From Sulfitobacter sp. (GTDB lineage: Bacteria; Pseudomonadota; Alphaproteobacteria; Rhodobacterales; Rhodobacteraceae): a DNA stretch of 46,333 bases. Both the position numbers and the translations under genes were made by a program. The notes beneath the pieces are model-generated. The model saw nothing but the letters and a program-made list of their open reading frames with translations, had not been told where the DNA came from and ran no database searches. The DNA lies in contig JAGXHE010000034.1 of NCBI GenBank assembly GCA_024636445.1, forward strand, positions 1-46,333, written 5' to 3'. Below, in pieces: positions 16,549 to 23,784 of the stretch (its first letter is position 1; every line of letters starts with the position of its first letter).

Positions 16549-17156
16549 GTGTCGCCTTTGGGTGTTGCAGGTGTGTCGGATTTCGCAGGTTTGGCCGGTT
16601 TGGCGGGTGCTGCCGTTTTGGCCGGTTTAGCCGGTTTGGCAGGTGCTGCCGGTTTGGCAGGTTTGGCCGGTTTTGCAGGTGCGTCGTCGGCAGTCTTTGC
16701 CGCCCCGGCGGTATCGTCCGTGGTCAGTGCCGCTTCTGCTGCATCAGCGGCCTTGCCGGCCTCTTCGGCCTCGCGCTTTTTGCGATCAGCTGCGGCACGG
16801 GCGGTCGAAGCCTGAATTTTCTTGGCCTTGTCCGCGCGTTCGCGGGCCAGCTTCCCGGTCTCGCTGTCGGGATCTGTGTTGCGCAGCGAAGACGACACAT
16901 CGCGCGCGGCATCCTTGACGCCGTCCATCGCGGTGCCCAGCGGATTGGTCGCGGACTTCAACGTTTTCGATATGTCGCGCATCCCGCTTTCATCGGCGGC
17001 ATCGTTCATCGCGCTGCTGAATTCACGCGCCATGCCCTTGGCCTTGCCGACGAAACGCCCCACCTGCCGGAACAGTACCGGCAAATCCTTGGGGCCCACG
17101 ACGATCAACGCCACGACGCCGATGACCAAAAGCTCGGTCCAGCCCAGGTCGAACAT
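16545..17156 (-). CDS. tatB: Sec-independent protein translocase TatB
   Basis: This 203-residue protein has the TatB start [22 protein letters not shown] with one membrane helix (about 5-21) followed by an amphipathic helix (about 24-55). From about residue 155 the tail is low-complexity, built from repeats of P-A-K ([12 protein letters not shown] and relatives), coded at 16560-16690. TatB forms the substrate receptor with TatC. The four-base spacing from tatA and the overlap with tatC show an operon. The repetitive tail is variable in this family and is probably disordered. Confidence 0.94.
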   Translation of the reverse strand: MFDLGWTELLVIGVVALIVVGPKDLPVLFRQVGRFVGKAKGMAREFSSAMNDAADESGMRDISKTLKSATNPLGTAMDGVKDAARDVSSSLRNTDPDSETGKLARERADKAKKIQASTARAAADRKKREAEEAGKAADAAEAALTTDDTAGAAKTADDAPAKPAKPAKPAAPAKPAKPAKTAAPAKPAKPAKSDTPATPKGDT

Positions 17157-17159
17157 GGA

Positions 17160-17378
17160 TCAGACCTTGTCTTTTTCGGTCTCGGGCGTGACGTCCTTGG
17201 CCTGCTTGTACTCGTCATCCTCGTCCAGAGAGTTCTGGCCTTCGCTGATGCCTTTCTTGAAGCTGGTAATGCCCTTGCCGACTTCACCCATCAGGCTGGA
17301 AATCTTGCCGCGCCCGAACAGCACCAGCACCACAACCGCAATCAAAAGCAGACCCACTGGTCCAATATTGTTCAACAT
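17160..17378 (-). CDS. tatA: Sec-independent protein translocase TatA
   Basis: This 72-residue protein forms the pore-like assembly of the twin-arginine export system. It has a short N-terminus, one membrane helix (about 5-22), the [17 protein letters not shown] hinge and amphipathic helix, and a charged tail. The frame is open to 17402, but the family start is MLNNIGPVG at 17378, where GGGAGA lies about eight bases upstream. The order tatA-tatB-tatC is standard. The gene is divergent from the YafY-type regulator at 17548. Confidence 0.93.
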   Translation of the reverse strand: MLNNIGPVGLLLIAVVVLVLFGRGKISSLMGEVGKGITSFKKGISEGQNSLDEDDEYKQAKDVTPETEKDKV

Positions 17379-17511
17379 GACTTTGTCTCCCGCTGTACGC
17401 ACCGCGCGGCGCGCTTCCTGTGTCGGACCTTACCTATGCAACGGCAGCCGCAGGGAAAAGCATCAAAGCCCCCAAGTTCCCCGCCTGTGCCTGCAAATCC
17501 CGCCAAAACCT

Positions 17512-17547
17512 CTGGCCTTTTATACAACTGACACTTATCTGTCAGTT
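17512..17547 (+). promoter_or_regulatory. Inverted repeat abutting the regulator start codon
   Basis: AACTGACA (17526-17533), a six-base spacer CTTATC, and TGTCAGTT (17540-17547) form a perfect inverted repeat ending one base before the ATG at 17548. TTATCT (17535-17540) inside it could be a -10 seven bases before the ATG, with CTGGCC (17512-17517) as a weak -35, giving a leaderless message. This placement suits autorepression by the encoded DNA-binding protein. Confidence 0.5.
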
Positions 17548-18210
17548 ATGCCCCATCAAACCCGCCAAATCCGCCTTCATGCCCTGCTTGATGCCCTGCG
17601 TTCGGGCACCACCCACCGCGCCGCCGATCTGGCCGGGCGGCTGGGCGTGTCGCAACGCACGCTCTACCGCGATATCCAAGCGCTTCAGGCGGCGGGCGTT
17701 CCGGTGCAGGGCACACGCGGCACCGGCTACCGGCTGACCGACCAGATCCGCCTGCCGCCGCTCGATCTTGCCCCCGCCGAGCTTGAGGCCCTCAGCCTTG
17801 GCCTTGCCATTCTGGGCCAGTCCGCCGATCCTGATCTATCACAGGCCGCCACCACATTGGCCGACCGCATCGACGCCTTGCTGCCCGAAGCGGCGATCGC
17901 CCCCGCCGACGCCTGGAAGCTGCAAAAATCGCCCTTTTCCAACGCAGCCCGCGCCGCATCGCACATCCCGCGCATCCGCGCCGCCATCCGTGCCCGCCAG
18001 AAACTGCGCCTGACCTACCACTCACAAGGCCACGCGCAGAGCGACCGCATCACCACACGCACCATCCGCCCGCTAAGCCTTGCCAGTCTCGGCCCCGTCT
18101 GGACGCTGACAGCATGGTGCGAGTGGCGCCAAGCCATGCGCGACTTTCGTCTCGACCTGATCGAGACAACCGAAGCCCTGCCCGAGCTTTTCCTCGAAGA
18201 CAGCGGCTAA
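17548..18210 (+). CDS. YafY-type HTH/WYL transcriptional regulator
   Basis: This 220-residue protein has an N-terminal winged helix (about 5-60) with RAADLAGRLGVSQRTLYRDIQAL as the recognition region, and a C-terminal WYL-like domain (about 135-210) containing RTIRPLSLASLGPVWTLTAWCEWR. YafY/WYL proteins sense a ligand through the WYL domain, often a nucleotide or small metabolite; which one is not evident here. A longer open frame starts at 16822, but that extension is antisense to tatAB and was rejected. The inverted repeat touching the start suggests autoregulation. No regulated partner gene is adjacent: tatA is divergent and the genes downstream are convergent. Confidence 0.85.
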   Translation: MPHQTRQIRLHALLDALRSGTTHRAADLAGRLGVSQRTLYRDIQALQAAGVPVQGTRGTGYRLTDQIRLPPLDLAPAELEALSLGLAILGQSADPDLSQAATTLADRIDALLPEAAIAPADAWKLQKSPFSNAARAASHIPRIRAAIRARQKLRLTYHSQGHAQSDRITTRTIRPLSLASLGPVWTLTAWCEWRQAMRDFRLDLIETTEALPELFLEDSG

Positions 18211-18281
18211 TTCATTCTTTTGGCCAAAAATATCCTGGGGAAGACGCGAAGCGTCTGGGGCGAAGCCCCTTAAAGAATGAA
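18211..18281. terminator. Three-way-junction element between convergent genes
   Basis: It starts one base after the regulator stop. TTCATTCTTT (18211-18220) pairs with AAAGAATGAA (18272-18281), closing two inner hairpins, GACGC-GAA-GCGTC (18243-18255) and GGGGC-GAA-GCCCC (18257-18269). The palindrome TTTTGGCCAAAA lies at 18218-18229. The symmetric outer stem has T-rich and A-rich arms, so it may terminate transcription from both sides. The inner pair of hairpins resembles the elements at 5616, 9400 and 21597. Confidence 0.6.
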
Positions 18282-18300
18282 CTCGGGCAAAGCCCCCAAG

Positions 18301-18657
18301 CTACCCCTTCAGCCGCCACCCGGTCTGCGCAGGCAAGAACGCCTCGACTGCAGCCGTCGCCACGACAATCACTTCATCCCCCGATGGCACGTCCATCCCA
18401 CCGAACACCGCGCGCACTTGCGCCCGCCCGCGCGGCAGCACCGCCACCAGTGCCTCCACATCCACCGCATCGGGCTGCTGCACGCCCACCGTGACCTGCA
18501 CCCGCATCTCTGACGCATCCAGCCCCAGCGTGCCGAACAAGGGCAAGGACGATCCGCGAAACGCATCCTCGATCGCGCGGCGCGCCGCCTTGGTATAGTC
18601 GCGCCCGTGCAGGTCGTTGCCTTGCCCCATCTCGATGATCACCCGCTGCTCAGCCAT
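18301..18657 (-). CDS. Lin0512-family protein with canonical GxGxDxHG motif
   Basis: This 118-residue soluble alpha/beta protein belongs to the Lin0512 family (TIGR02058), whose function is unknown. The hallmark GxGxDxHG is intact: G11-Q-G-N-D15-L-H17-G18. After it come an R-D-Y-T-K-A-A helix and beta-strand sequences such as EMRVQVTVGVQQPDAVD. The ATG at 18657 overlaps the stop of the upstream paralogue by eight bases, so the two are coupled. The conserved Asp and His suggest a metal or active site, which is an inference. It is last in the unit with the symporter and ABC ATPase. Confidence 0.82.
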   Translation of the reverse strand: MAEQRVIIEMGQGNDLHGRDYTKAARRAIEDAFRGSSLPLFGTLGLDASEMRVQVTVGVQQPDAVDVEALVAVLPRGRAQVRAVFGGMDVPSGDEVIVVATAAVEAFLPAQTGWRLKG

Positions 18658-19003
18658 CTGCGCGCTCCATGTCAAACGACACGCTCAGCGCCGCATGGGC
18701 CATCACGGTCGGGTTGCCCTCGCCTTCGGGGCGCGGCACGTCCAGACCACCGCGCACCACTTCGATCTGTGCCTGACCGTAGGGGAAAATCGCGCGCAGC
18801 ACGTCCACGTCCACCTGATCGGGGCGCTGCACCGCCACAAGCACCGCGATCTGCATCGCCTCTTTGGGAAAGCCGAACAGTTCCGCCAGGTTGATCGAAT
18901 TGCGCCACAGCGCGTGGCGCACGGCCTTGGCCGCCGCATCGGTATAATCGGCGCGGCGCAGCGATGTGCCAAGGCCGAACTCGATGATCAAGGGCCCACT
19001 CAT
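18650..19003 (-). CDS. Lin0512-family paralogue with degenerate motif
   Basis: This 117-residue protein aligns end to end with the downstream Lin0512 protein (IIEFGLG against IIEMGQG; DYTDAAAKAVRHAL against DYTKAARRAIEDAF; VQRPDQVDVDVLRAIFPYGQAQIEVVRGGLDVP against a matching stretch). The hallmark is lost: G10-L-G-T-S14-L-R16-R17 replaces D, H and the last G. It may therefore be a structural or regulatory partner of the canonical copy. The ATG at 19003 overlaps the ABC ATPase stop (ATGA), and its own end overlaps the next gene, so three genes are tightly coupled. Function unknown. Confidence 0.8.
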   Translation of the reverse strand: MSGPLIIEFGLGTSLRRADYTDAAAKAVRHALWRNSINLAELFGFPKEAMQIAVLVAVQRPDQVDVDVLRAIFPYGQAQIEVVRGGLDVPRPEGEGNPTVMAHAALSVSFDMERADG

Positions 19004-20088
19004 CCAATCATCCCCGCAGGGAACACAAAGCATTTGTCACGCCGCACCCGCAGCCACATCACGGTGCCCGGTTGCGGCAGGAACACCCCCGGCACGGTGG
19101 ATTTCATCACCGACCCGTCATGGTCCAGCCGGAACTCCACCAGGCTTTCGTTGCCCATGAAGCGCGCACGCTCGACCACGGCCCGCGCCGCGGTGCCCTC
19201 GACCGCCGTAGGCACCGGGCCCACGCCCGCGCGGTCGAAATCGATGCGCACGTGCTGCGGGCGAAAGACGATGTCGACCTCGGTGCCATCGGAAATGCCG
19301 GGGGCCAGAAACCGCCCGAACGGTGTCATCGCCAGCGCGCCCTGTACCGTGGACCGGCGCACGTTCGCATCCGAAAAGAACGCGACCGACGCGCGGTCCA
19401 GGGGGCGCGTATAGACGTTATAGGGCGCGCCCTGCTGCACGATGCGTCCGTCGCGCATCAGCGCGATCTCGTCGGCCATGCGCATCGCCTCGTCGGGCTC
19501 GTGGGTGACGAGCAGCACGCCGGTGTCCTCTTCCTTGAGGATGCTCAGCGTCTCGTCGCGGATGCCGTCGCGCAGCCGGTTGTCGAGACCCGAAAACGGC
19601 TCGTCCATCAGCATGATCCGCGGCTGCGGGGCAAGGGCGCGCGCCAGCGCCACACGTTGCTGTTCGCCGCCTGACAATTGGTGCGGGAACATGTCGATGA
19701 ACCGCTGCATGTGCACGCGGCCCAGCATCTCTTCGACGCGGGCACGTTTCTCGGCACGGCTGCCGCGCAAGCCATAGGCCACGTTGCCCTCGACGGTCAG
19801 ATGCGGGAACAGCGCAAAATCCTGAAACATCAGCCCGATCTCGCGCCGCTCGGGGGGCACGCGGGTGACCGTGTCGCAGATCAGCTTGCCATCGACGTAA
19901 ATCTCGCCGCTGTCCTGCATCTCGACGCCCGCGATCATCCGCAGCGTCGTGGACTTGCCGCAGCCCGACGGCCCCAGCAGGCAGGTCACCTGCCCCGGCA
20001 TGATGCGCAGCGACACGCCGTCCACCACGGCCCGGCCGTCAAAGCTGCGCCGCAGGTCGCGGATCTCCAGTCTGGGCACCTGGGCCAA
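19000..20088 (-). CDS. Orphan FbpC-like ABC transporter ATPase
   Basis: This 362-residue ATPase is of the CUT1/FbpC type, used for ferric iron, polyamine or sugar uptake. Walker A is GPSGCGKST (39-47), the signature QLSGGEQQRVALARAL follows at about 136-151, then Walker B IMLMDEPFSGLD. The C-terminal third is a TOBE-like domain (VDIVFRPQHVRIDF). No permease or binding-protein gene is nearby, so its partners are elsewhere or it has another role. The TTG at 20088 has GGAGAG five bases upstream; GTG at 20079 is an alternative. The end overlaps the first Lin0512 gene. It lies 57 bases after the symporter stop. Confidence 0.88.
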   Translation of the reverse strand: MAQVPRLEIRDLRRSFDGRAVVDGVSLRIMPGQVTCLLGPSGCGKSTTLRMIAGVEMQDSGEIYVDGKLICDTVTRVPPERREIGLMFQDFALFPHLTVEGNVAYGLRGSRAEKRARVEEMLGRVHMQRFIDMFPHQLSGGEQQRVALARALAPQPRIMLMDEPFSGLDNRLRDGIRDETLSILKEEDTGVLLVTHEPDEAMRMADEIALMRDGRIVQQGAPYNVYTRPLDRASVAFFSDANVRRSTVQGALAMTPFGRFLAPGISDGTEVDIVFRPQHVRIDFDRAGVGPVPTAVEGTAARAVVERARFMGNESLVEFRLDHDGSVMKSTVPGVFLPQPGTVMWLRVRRDKCFVFPAGMIG

Positions 20089-20145
20089 AGGCTCTCTCCA
20101 AATCTGACAAAATCAAGTCTGATAAAATCGGTCGGACTTGGGCTA

Positions 20146-21504
20146 TCAGGCCCGGCGCGCCCCCGCAAGCACCGCCGCAAAGCCCACGACCAGCACCACC
20201 ACGCAGATCGCCAGAAGTTGCAGGTAATTGTGCGCCTCGGGCAGTATCATCGCCCACAGCGTCCAGCCGCGCGTCAGGTAGATCCACGCGCCCAGCATCG
20301 CCGCGCCGAAGGCCACTGCATAGGACCACAGCGCCACCTGCCGCCCCATCACCAGCCCGACGATCATCACGGGGGCCAGAAACATCGAAGCGGTGCCACT
20401 GACAGCCACCGCGTCGAACAGCGTCGCATTGCCCCACAACGTCAGCGCGGTGCCCACCAGCATGAACAGCGCCATCACCACGCGCCCGCCGTTCAGACTG
20501 CGCGGTGCCAGATGCAACTCCTCGACCACCAGCCGCGAGGCCGAGGCCAGCGCCGAATCCAGCGTGCTCAGCGCTGACACCACCAGCGCGGTCATCAGCA
20601 GAACGAAGATCCACGGCGGAAACATCAGGCCCCAGGTGCCGATCAGCTCGCCCTCATAGGCCGCGCCTTCCAGCCCCGCCTGAATGCCGAAAAAGCCAAA
20701 GCCCAGGATGCACAGCGTCGAAATCCAGAACGCATGCAGGAACGACGCGCGCGTGGTGCGCCTGTCGCTGAGAAAGCCGCGGTCCATCATCACCGGATCA
20801 TGCAGCGGGTAGGACACCACCTGCAGTGCCGCCACCGCCAGAAGCACCCAGCCGTTCATCGCGCCCGCCGTGCCCTGCGCCGTCAGCACCGCGCCCAGAT
20901 CGAACGACGGGCCCGTCACCAGCGCCACAAAGGCTATGCCGAACACCACCAGAAACAACAGCATCTGCACCACATCGGTGCGCAGCGCCGCACTGAGCCC
21001 GCCCCAGGCAGAGTAAGCAAACCCCAGGACCGCCACCGCCAGAACCGCAGGCGTTGCCCCGCCCTGCACCACGGCACCCGCGATCAGTCCGACGACCAGC
21101 AGATTGGCAAAGACCTCGGACAACAGGCGCAGCGCGATCACCAGATTGTAACAGCCCGTGCCCACTGCGCCAAAGCGCGCGCGCAGCCAGTCCTGCACCG
21201 AAACAGCGCCGGTCTCGCGCAAGCGCAGCACGAAAAACCCGCCGGTCAGGAAGGAGGCATAGTAGGCGGCGTAGGCCAGCGTGCCCGCGATGCCATAGTA
21301 ATAGCCCAGGATCGCGGCGTTCATCAGCGAGCGCGCAAAGATCCACGTGGTCACCTGGCTCAGCACCAGGACCCACAGGCCCGGTGCCGCACCGCCCGCG
21401 CCGCGCCCCCCAAAGAACCCTTCGATGGTCACGCGGCGCGGGGCGGCCAACAGGCTGGCCAGAACGATGCCCGCAAAGATGGCAATCAAAACCACAGGCT
21501 GCAT
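20146..21504 (-). CDS. Sodium:solute symporter (SSS family)
   Basis: This 452-residue protein has about 12-13 hydrophobic segments and the SSS family features: an N-terminal helix, the R-A-R-F-G-A region after helix 2-3, LHDPVMMDRGFLS, and TALVVSALSTLDSALASASRL, which contains the serines of the sodium site. Family members import proline, pantothenate, sugars or acetate with sodium; the substrate is not decidable here. The ATG at 21504 has AAGG a few bases upstream. Genes downstream on the same strand (ABC ATPase, two Lin0512 proteins) may share its message. A repeat element lies just upstream. Confidence 0.87.
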   Translation of the reverse strand: MQPVVLIAIFAGIVLASLLAAPRRVTIEGFFGGRGAGGAAPGLWVLVLSQVTTWIFARSLMNAAILGYYYGIAGTLAYAAYYASFLTGGFFVLRLRETGAVSVQDWLRARFGAVGTGCYNLVIALRLLSEVFANLLVVGLIAGAVVQGGATPAVLAVAVLGFAYSAWGGLSAALRTDVVQMLLFLVVFGIAFVALVTGPSFDLGAVLTAQGTAGAMNGWVLLAVAALQVVSYPLHDPVMMDRGFLSDRRTTRASFLHAFWISTLCILGFGFFGIQAGLEGAAYEGELIGTWGLMFPPWIFVLLMTALVVSALSTLDSALASASRLVVEELHLAPRSLNGGRVVMALFMLVGTALTLWGNATLFDAVAVSGTASMFLAPVMIVGLVMGRQVALWSYAVAFGAAMLGAWIYLTRGWTLWAMILPEAHNYLQLLAICVVVLVVGFAAVLAGARRA

Positions 21505-21596
21505 TTACCTTACTCCGCTTGGATGGTCCGGAAAGGAAATGCGCCTTCTGTTTTTGCCCCGCCAGAGAAAAACGTCTCTCCCACGGGAATGTGAGC

Positions 21597-21656
21597 TTCA
21601 TCTTGCCGGATAAACTCCGGGGGATGCGCCGCAAGGCGCTGGGGGCAGAGCCCCCC
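21597..21656 (+). repeat. Intergenic double-hairpin element, copy C
   Basis: It has the same consensus order as copies A and B on the plus strand, with TTCATCTTGCC, AAACTCCGGGGGA, GCGCC-GCAA-GGCGC (21626-21639) and GGGGGC-AGA-GCCCCC (21641-21655), plus a T on each side of the inner stem. Here it is antisense to both flanking genes, unlike copies A and B, so its orientation is not tied to transcription. Confidence 0.85.
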
Positions 21657-21690
21657 GGCGGTGCATGTCGTCACGCGCGCGATCCATGGG

Positions 21691-22812
21691 TCACAGCAGC
21701 TCGAACTCCACACGCGCACGATCGACGCCGTTCACCTGCACCACCAGCTCATGCCTGCCCGGATGCAATGAAAACGTAGCCGCCCCGCGCTTCATCAGAT
21801 GCGCCTTGGACAGGGTCAGCGCGTGCGCTGCTTCCAGTCTGGCGGCCTTCAGCTTGAACACCTTTTCGCGCGTTCGCCCCTGATGCGCTCCGGCAAAGCG
21901 GATGCGGTAATCCACCAACACCGGCAGGGGCTTGGGGGCCTGCAACACCACGTCAAAGCGCAGCCGCTCACCGATGGCCACGGCTCCGGTTTCAAGCCGC
22001 ACCTGCACATCCACCTGCGCCTGCGCCGCATAGCCCAGATGCGCCATCGCCCCGGCATGACCCGCCTTGATCCGTGTGCGCAGGGCGTGGCGTGCCATCC
22101 AGGCCAGCTCTTGCGGGGTCTGTGTCGATGCCTCTTGCCAGCGCTGCAACCGCGCCAGCACCGCGTCCGTATCCGTTTTTGATATATCATTCAGATGGTT
22201 GGCCACTGACCTTGTGACAAAGCGCGCAGGATCACCGTGCAGCCGGTCCAGCAGCGGCAGGGTCTGCGCAGGCCCCAGCGAGATCGCCCGCCCCCAAGGC
22301 AGTTTGGGCCGCGTGCCTTCGCTGACCAGCCGTCTGACGTGGTAATTGTCATCGCCCGCCCAGACCGCCAGCCGCGCCAAGGTCGCCTCGGGACGGTGGT
22401 TCAGGAATGGCCGGATCGAGAATTCCATCGAAAACCGCTGCGTCGCCGCATGGAGCAGGTCCAGCGCCCGCGCGTGGTGATGCTCCAGCCCATGCCGCAC
22501 TGCCAGAATTCCCGGCACCGCGTGGATGAAACGGCCAAAGTCGTCATCGCGCAGCGCAGGGTCCAGCGGCGGCGGCATCATCGCCTCCAACTGGTCCGCC
22601 ATCTGCGGAAAATCCGCCGACAGGTACGGCGTGATACAGTCCGCGAACCAGTCGAGACAGGCCATCAGGCTGCGCTCGGGCACGCCTGAGAGCGCCTGCC
22701 GCGCAAAGGCCTGCCCGTCCAGTCCGGGCAGGCCGGCGGCGTATTCCGCCCCCAGCTGCCCCAACGACTGCGCGTTGAAGAGCTGGTCTTTCAGCGAAAA
22801 ACCCTGCGCCAC
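21691..22812 (-). CDS. AlkC-like DNA alkylation repair protein with Ig-like tail
   Basis: This 373-residue protein has an all-helical HEAT-like repeat region (about 1-255) with the characteristic core WAGDDNYHVRRLVSEGTRP (151-169) followed by KLPWG, as in AlkC/AlkD-type DNA glycosylases that remove alkylated bases such as 3-methyladenine. From about 264 to the end a beta-rich region (VQVRLETGA, LRFDVVLQA, YRIRFAG, HELVVQVNGV) looks like the immunoglobulin-like domain known in some AlkC proteins. The GTG at 22812 follows GAAGGA. The 41-base gap to the SDR carries a 15-base tandem repeat (three TTCAGAT copies at 22825, 22840 and 22853 on the plus strand), duplicating the ribosome-site region. 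Probably co-transcribed with the SDR. Confidence 0.8.
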   Translation of the reverse strand: MAQGFSLKDQLFNAQSLGQLGAEYAAGLPGLDGQAFARQALSGVPERSLMACLDWFADCITPYLSADFPQMADQLEAMMPPPLDPALRDDDFGRFIHAVPGILAVRHGLEHHHARALDLLHAATQRFSMEFSIRPFLNHRPEATLARLAVWAGDDNYHVRRLVSEGTRPKLPWGRAISLGPAQTLPLLDRLHGDPARFVTRSVANHLNDISKTDTDAVLARLQRWQEASTQTPQELAWMARHALRTRIKAGHAGAMAHLGYAAQAQVDVQVRLETGAVAIGERLRFDVVLQAPKPLPVLVDYRIRFAGAHQGRTREKVFKLKAARLEAAHALTLSKAHLMKRGAATFSLHPGRHELVVQVNGVDRARVEFELL

Positions 22813-22853
22813 CTGCCTAGTTCCTTCAGATCGTGGTCCTTCAGATCACCGTT

Positions 22854-23633
22854 TCAGATGGTTGCGTTGGTCGCGCCGCCGTCCAGCAACAGGTTTTGCC
22901 CCACGATAAAGCCCGCATGGACCGAGCAGAGGAACGCGCAGGCCTGACCGAACTCCTGCCGGGTGCCGTAGCGCCCCGCCGGGATCGTCGCTGCACGTTG
23001 GGCGCGGGCCTCTTCCATCGATATGCCCTTGGCCTTGACCACATTGCCGTCCAGCGCCTCGGCGCGGTCGGTGGCGTGGATGCCCGGCAACAGGTTGTTG
23101 ATGGTCACGCCCTTGGACGCCACCTGCCGCGCGGTGCCTGCGACATAGCCGGTCAGACCGGTGCGCGCGGAATTGGACAGGCCCAGCTGGGCAATCGGCG
23201 CCTTGACCGACTGCGAGGTGATGTTGATCACCCGGCCCCAGCCGCGCTCCATCATGGCGGGCATCAGCGCCTTCATCAGAGCAATCGGGGCCAGCATGTT
23301 GGCGTCGAGCGCTGCGATAAAATCATCGCGGTCCCAGTCGGTCCACATTCCGGGAGGCGGGCCGCCCGCGTTGTTGACCAGAATGTCGATCTGGCCTGCG
23401 GCCTTGAGCACCTTGGCCTGACCGTCGGCGGTGCTGATGTCGGCGGCCACGGTCACCACGTCGACGCCGTAGGTCTCGCGGATTTCAGCCGCCGTCGCCT
23501 CGAGCGTTTCAGCGCCGCGCGCGTTCAGGACGAGGTTTACACCCGCTTCGGCCAATGCCTCGGCGCAGCCGCGCCCCAGCCCCTTGGACGAGGCACACAC
23601 CAATGCGCGTTTACCAGAAATTCCCAAATCCAT
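22854..23633 (-). CDS. SDR-family protein lacking the catalytic Tyr and Lys
   Basis: This 259-residue Rossmann protein resembles 3-oxoacyl-ACP reductases. It has CASSKGLGRG (13-22) as the glycine motif, VNNAGGPPPG (86-95), and catalytic-type S140 in INITSQSVKAP. The YxxxK positions, 13 and 17 residues later, are S153 and R157 in GLSNSARTG. The rest (GVTINNLLPG, LLLDGGATN) is normal. A subgroup of SDRs shares this S/N-rich replacement, so this is probably a family trait, not a recent mutation; activity cannot be assumed. The ATG at 23633 has an excellent AAAGGAGG site; a longer open frame to 23723 is rejected on that basis. AlkC-like follows. Confidence 0.85.
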   Translation of the reverse strand: MDLGISGKRALVCASSKGLGRGCAEALAEAGVNLVLNARGAETLEATAAEIRETYGVDVVTVAADISTADGQAKVLKAAGQIDILVNNAGGPPPGMWTDWDRDDFIAALDANMLAPIALMKALMPAMMERGWGRVINITSQSVKAPIAQLGLSNSARTGLTGYVAGTARQVASKGVTINNLLPGIHATDRAEALDGNVVKAKGISMEEARAQRAATIPAGRYGTRQEFGQACAFLCSVHAGFIVGQNLLLDGGATNATI

Positions 23634-23705
23634 GCGATCCTCCTTTGGACATTTGCCAATGCCTAGCACCTCACGCAGATGGGATGCCAGAAAAACACCG
23701 GCCCG

Positions 23706-23734
23706 TTGACCTGCTGTTGACACAATTCTACTGT
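23706..23734 (+). promoter_or_regulatory. Candidate promoter of the second Hint gene
   Basis: TTGACC (23706-23711), a 17-base spacer and TACTGT (23729-23734) form a plausible promoter in the divergent gap between the SDR and the Hint gene. A leader of about 40-45 bases would precede the ATG at 23785. An overlapping TTGACA at 23717-23722 has no good -10. Confidence 0.4.
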
Positions 23735-23784
23735 AGCGCCTTGATCATCCCGCGAAATTCCTGATTTGAATGCGACCCTTCCCT

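Noticed and set aside
16822-17547. N-terminal extension of the YafY-type gene to 16822
   Set aside because: The extension is antisense to tatA and tatB and is Ser/Arg/Pro-rich; the winged helix starts just after the ATG at 17548.
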